Below, one piece after another: positions 14,393 to 17,069 of a stretch of 17,069 nucleotides of DNA. Every line of letters starts with the position of its first letter. The first letter of the stretch is position 1. The notes beneath the pieces are model-generated. The model was given only the letters and a program-made list of their open reading frames with translations, was not told where the DNA came from and searched no databases. The DNA is from AC-32 sp049644305 (GTDB lineage: Bacteria > Actinomycetota > Thermoleophilia > Gaiellales > Gaiellaceae), in contig JBARRQ010000090.1 of the NCBI GenBank assembly GCA_049644305.1, forward strand, positions 1 to 17,069, read 5' to 3'. The position numbers and the translations under genes are program-made.

Positions 14393-15852
14393 CGACTCGC
14401 CAGCTCGGTCGGCGAGCGAAACGACAACGCCTCGGCGATGTGCTCGCTTCCGATCTCGTCCGCTGACGCCAGCAGCGCAGCGGTTCGTGCCACACGAGCG
14501 ACTCGAGCTCGTCCACGCGCAGACAGCGGCAGGCGCTCGACCGCACGCGACAGCAGCTCGCTTGCCTCGTCCGAACGCCTCAGCGGCTCGCCGTGCGAGC
14601 GCTCGCGCGCTGCCGCAACACGTGCGCGGACGGACTGAGAATCCTCCCCGGCGCTTCCCGCGAGCTCACGTGCCCGTGGTCGCGGCACCGTGACGAGCAG
14701 GTCGAAGCGGTCGAGTAGCGCCCGCGAGAGCTTGTCTCGGTACGTAGCAAGGCGCGCTGCCGAACACGAGCATTCGGCCGCTGGATCGCCGCGAGCTCCG
14801 CAGGGACAGAGGTTCATCGTCGCGACGAGTTGGAAGCGCGCGGGAAAGACGATCTTGCCGCCCACCCGCGCGATGGCGATAGCTCCATCCTCGAGCGGCT
14901 GGCGCAACGCTTCGAGCGCGTTGCGTGGGAACTCCGCAAGCTCGTCGAGGAACAGCACGCCGTGATGCGCAAGGCTCGCCTCGCCGGGCCGCGGGCTCGG
15001 GCCGCCGCCGGCGATCGCCGACACCGACGCCGTGTGGTGCGGCGCACGGAACGGCGGGACGGTCAGAAGAGGTCGGCCTTGCGGGAGCAACCCCGCCACG
15101 GAGTGGATGCGAGTCACCTCGAGCGCTTCATCGGGGGGCAGGCGCGGCAGAATCCCCGGCAGGCGGCGAGCCAACATCGTCTTGCCGGTACCCGGCGGAC
15201 CAGCGAGCAGCAGGTTGTGACCGCCTGCCGCAGCCAGTTCGAGCGCCCGTCGTGCGCGCTCCTGGCCGCGGACGTCGGCGAGGTCGGGACACGGCGGATC
15301 CGGCCCATGTCCGTTCAGCGACGCCTCGACCGGCGGAGGATCGCGTTCTCCGCGCAGGTACGCCACAGCCTCGGCAAGGTGGCGCACGGCCACCGGTTCG
15401 ATACCGGCCAGCGCGGCCTCGGCGGCGCACTCCTTAGCGCACAGCAGCTTCTCCAACCCGCCGCTTCGAGCCCCTTCGGCGGCCGCGAGGATGCCGCCCA
15501 CGGGCCGCAGCCGTCCGTCGAGCCCGAGCTCGCCTACCGCCGCATGGCCGTCGAGCCGCTCAGGCGGTATCTGGCGCGAGGCCGCCAGCACGGCCAGGGC
15601 AATCGGTAGATCGAAGGCAGAGCCCTCCTTTCGCAACTCCGCCGGCGCGAGGTTGACGGTCACGCGCCGGGAAGGCCACTTGAGCTCGGCGGAGGCGATT
15701 CCGCTCCGGACGCGGTGCTTCGCCTCCTGGCAGGCGCGGTCGGCCAGCCCGACGAGCGCGAACGCCGGCAGACCTTCCTGGAGGTGGGCCTCGACGTCCA
15801 CCCGGCGTGCCTCGAGCCCGACGAGCGCATGCGTGACGGTCCGCGCGAGCAT
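14389..15852 (-). CDS. comM: ComM/YifB family AAA+ ATPase (Mg-chelatase-like)
   Basis: A 487-residue ATPase. In Vibrio, ComM is a hexameric branch-migration helicase that extends recombination of incoming DNA. The N-terminal ChlI-like domain begins MLARTVTHALVGLEARRVDVE and includes LPAFALVGLADRA. Walker A GPPGTGKT is at 218-225 and Walker B LFLDE at 300-304. A four-cysteine group CPCG...CSC (Cys349, 351, 361, 363) is typical of the family, as is the C-terminal Mg-chelatase domain. I choose ATG at 15852 because it matches the family N-terminus. A GTG at 15873 would add seven residues. The gene ends by 4-nt overlap with dprA. Its promoter region contains a palindrome. Confidence 0.94.
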   Translation of the reverse strand: MLARTVTHALVGLEARRVDVEAHLQEGLPAFALVGLADRACQEAKHRVRSGIASAELKWPSRRVTVNLAPAELRKEGSAFDLPIALAVLAASRQIPPERLDGHAAVGELGLDGRLRPVGGILAAAEGARSGGLEKLLCAKECAAEAALAGIEPVAVRHLAEAVAYLRGERDPPPVEASLNGHGPDPPCPDLADVRGQERARRALELAAAGGHNLLLAGPPGTGKTMLARRLPGILPRLPPDEALEVTRIHSVAGLLPQGRPLLTVPPFRAPHHTASVSAIAGGGPSPRPGEASLAHHGVLFLDELAEFPRNALEALRQPLEDGAIAIARVGGKIVFPARFQLVATMNLCPCGARGDPAAECSCSAARLATYRDKLSRALLDRFDLLVTVPRPRARELAGSAGEDSQSVRARVAAARERSHGEPLRRSDEASELLSRAVERLPLSARGRARVARVARTAALLASADEIGSEHIAEALSFRSPTELASR

Positions 15853-15875
15853 GTCGCCAACATAGACAACCACCT

Positions 15876-15891
15876 GTCACACATGTGTTAC
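15876..15891. promoter_or_regulatory. Palindrome upstream of comM (candidate operator)
   Basis: GTCACACATGTGTTAC is a 16-bp imperfect palindrome with a perfect 10-bp core, ACACATGTGT (15879-15888). Its only mismatch is the C/T pair flanking the core. It sits 24 nt upstream of the chosen comM ATG, in the 64-bp gap after the methyltransferase. The AT-rich core stands out in this GC-rich DNA. A site for a dimeric regulator is plausible but unproven. Confidence 0.4.
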
Positions 15892-15916
15892 GCAGATGTG
15901 CCGAAACTGGAGGTTC

Positions 15917-17023
15917 TCAGCGCGCCACGAGAATGTCTTCGAAGAACTCGCCGGCTCTACGCCCGGTGCGACGGTTGACGTGCCGCCGGTAGCGCTCCTC
16001 GAGGCATAGGCCCGCACGCTCCAGGATCTCCGGATAGAGCTCGCGCCGGTCGTTGATCACGATCACCACCGGCGCGCCGCGACGAAGCGACCGGCGCACG
16101 TTCGCCAGCACGGCCGCGACACCTTCGACGTACGCGGCGAGGGCGCTCCGGCTCGTCCCCTTGCCGAGCTCCAGCGCGCCGAAGTCCTCGAGCTTGAGCA
16201 ACTCGTAGGCGTAGCGGTGCTGCTCGTGGTAGTCGATCAGTCCCGGATACGGGGGCGACGTCACGACCCCGTCGAACCCGGCACCGAAGTCGAGCTCGCG
16301 GGCGTCGCCGTGCAGCACCTCCGCGATCCGGCCGCGGGCGCGCACACGTGCGAACTCGCGGATTCGCTTCAGCGTGTCCAGCGAGTACCGGCGGAGAAAG
16401 CGCCGGGCCTCGCCCACGGGCTTGCAGGTCCGCCGGTGCTTGTGGCACCAGTACTCCGAACGCTGCGGGGCGCGCGGAAAGTCGAGGTCGAAGTGCGTCG
16501 TACGCCGCGCCGAGCGGGCTGCGCGCGCCAGCACGACCCGCAACACGTCCATGTGCTCGTAATCGCCGACGAGCCCACGGAAGAAGAGCAACTCCGCCGC
16601 CGCCCGCGGCGCGTACCAATCCCGGACGTAGCGCGGCGCATCGCTGCCCGGCCTGGCGCCGTCGAACTCATCCAGCCGCGCGCACGCATCGCGCAGCTCC
16701 GACTCGAGCACGAACGGGTTGTACTCGCGCGTCTTTACCTGCATCAGCAGGCAGTTGAAGGCCGCCACGTCCGCACCGCAGGAGCCGAGACCGGACTCCA
16801 GCGCCTGGACGAGCGTGGTTCCAGAACCGGCGAACGGATCGAGGACTCGTCCCTGTGGCACGTACCGCGTCAGCAGTGCTTCGACCAGCTGCGGGATGAA
16901 CTTGCCCAGATACGGATGCAGACGATGGACGTGCTTCGTCCGCTCGCGCTCGGGCAGCTCGCGTTCGGACCACGAGAGCTCGAGATCGATCCGGCGGTAG
17001 AGCGCTTCCTGCGTCGGGGCCAC
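15917..17023 (-). CDS. Site-specific DNA methyltransferase, probably N4-cytosine type
   Basis: A 368-residue S-adenosylmethionine-dependent DNA methyltransferase. Motif X is HPYLGKF (36-42) and motif I is DPFAGSGTT (62-70). Motif IV is TSPPY at about 254-258, followed by PGLIDYHEQH. A serine in the motif IV box is typical of N4-cytosine enzymes. The order X, I, long insert, IV is alpha-class-like. The insert contains YWCHKHRRTCKP (near 191-202), a compact Cys/His group that may bind metal or structure the target-recognition region. Start is GTG at 17021-17023, with GGGG just upstream. No restriction endonuclease gene is visible here, so it may be an orphan. Its end lies 43-64 bp before comM on the same strand. 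The base target is inferred from one motif. Confidence 0.85.
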   Translation of the reverse strand: MAPTQEALYRRIDLELSWSERELPERERTKHVHRLHPYLGKFIPQLVEALLTRYVPQGRVLDPFAGSGTTLVQALESGLGSCGADVAAFNCLLMQVKTREYNPFVLESELRDACARLDEFDGARPGSDAPRYVRDWYAPRAAAELLFFRGLVGDYEHMDVLRVVLARAARSARRTTHFDLDFPRAPQRSEYWCHKHRRTCKPVGEARRFLRRYSLDTLKRIREFARVRARGRIAEVLHGDARELDFGAGFDGVVTSPPYPGLIDYHEQHRYAYELLKLEDFGALELGKGTSRSALAAYVEGVAAVLANVRRSLRRGAPVVIVINDRRELYPEILERAGLCLEERYRRHVNRRTGRRAGEFFEDILVAR

Positions 17024-17069
17024 GGTCCCCGAGCGGGTTCAACGGGAACGCTAGAAGGCCTGCCTGAGA
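17024..17069 (-). other. Window edge upstream of the methyltransferase
   Basis: The last 46 bases hold no complete gene. On the minus strand, one frame reads Leu-Arg-Gln-Ala-Phe and then TAG (stop at 17051-17053). This could be the C-terminus of an upstream gene. The position upstream of yifB/comM and the Ala-Phe ending would fit YraN, but five residues are too few to call it. Confidence 0.2.

Noticed and set aside
15957..16619. 220-codon frame inside the methyltransferase
   Set aside because: It is a same-strand, out-of-frame arginine-rich shadow; the methyltransferase frame carries all the motifs.
1..17069. CRISPR arrays, insertion sequences, tRNA genes or integration sites
   Set aside because: I saw no regularly spaced repeats, transposase motifs, cloverleaf sequences or long direct repeats on reading both strands.

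Overview
The window is very GC-rich (roughly two thirds by eye). Coding density is high, GTG and TTG starts are frequent, and genes often overlap by 4 nt. The gene set (split pntAA/pntAB/pntB, meaB, a CstB-like persulfide dioxygenase, yifB/comM-dprA, and a secreted membrane protein of actinobacterial style) suggests a chromosomal segment of a high-GC, probably deep-branching actinobacterium. Thermoleophilia is a reasonable guess, but it is inferred from style and content, since no rRNA or other marker is present. No tRNA, rRNA, CRISPR array, insertion sequence or prophage gene was found.

Region 1 (1-3311). A membrane-protein tail abuts a signal-peptide membrane protein on the + strand. This converges on a minus-strand membrane-anchored protein with YtkA-like and LolA-like regions. 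A three-domain persulfide dioxygenase/rhodanese protein diverges from that gene across only 42 bp.

Region 2 (3365-8003, minus strand). hisC lies upstream of an MFS exporter, then the G-protein chaperone meaB, then an ACT-domain threonine ammonia-lyase that overlaps meaB by 32 nt. MeaB serves methylmalonyl-CoA mutase. Threonine deamination gives 2-oxobutyrate, a source of propionyl-CoA, so the last two genes can be placed on one metabolic route.

Region 3 (8273-12209, + strand). This is a three-gene proton-translocating transhydrogenase operon, followed 1 nt after pntB by an ornithine cyclodeaminase/mu-crystallin family NAD(P)-dependent enzyme. The 181-nt pntAA-pntAB gap holds a GC hairpin, a 16-bp palindrome and an open 62-codon frame joined to both neighbours by 4-nt overlaps. 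A perfect 22-bp palindrome sits between divergent hisC and pntAA.

Region 4 (12206-17023, minus strand). A DNA methyltransferase (N4-cytosine type by its TSPPY motif), comM/yifB, dprA and a FAD-dependent amine/amino-acid oxidase form one close-packed series. ComM and DprA act on incoming single-stranded DNA in natural transformation. A methyltransferase directly upstream is therefore suggestive. A palindrome centred on ACACATGTGT precedes comM.

Most genes here are recognisable housekeeping or metabolic genes. I did not find a clearly new system. The best leads are the methyltransferase-ComM-DprA grouping, the pntAA-pntAB spacer, and two convergent gene pairs that share a CTAG double stop.
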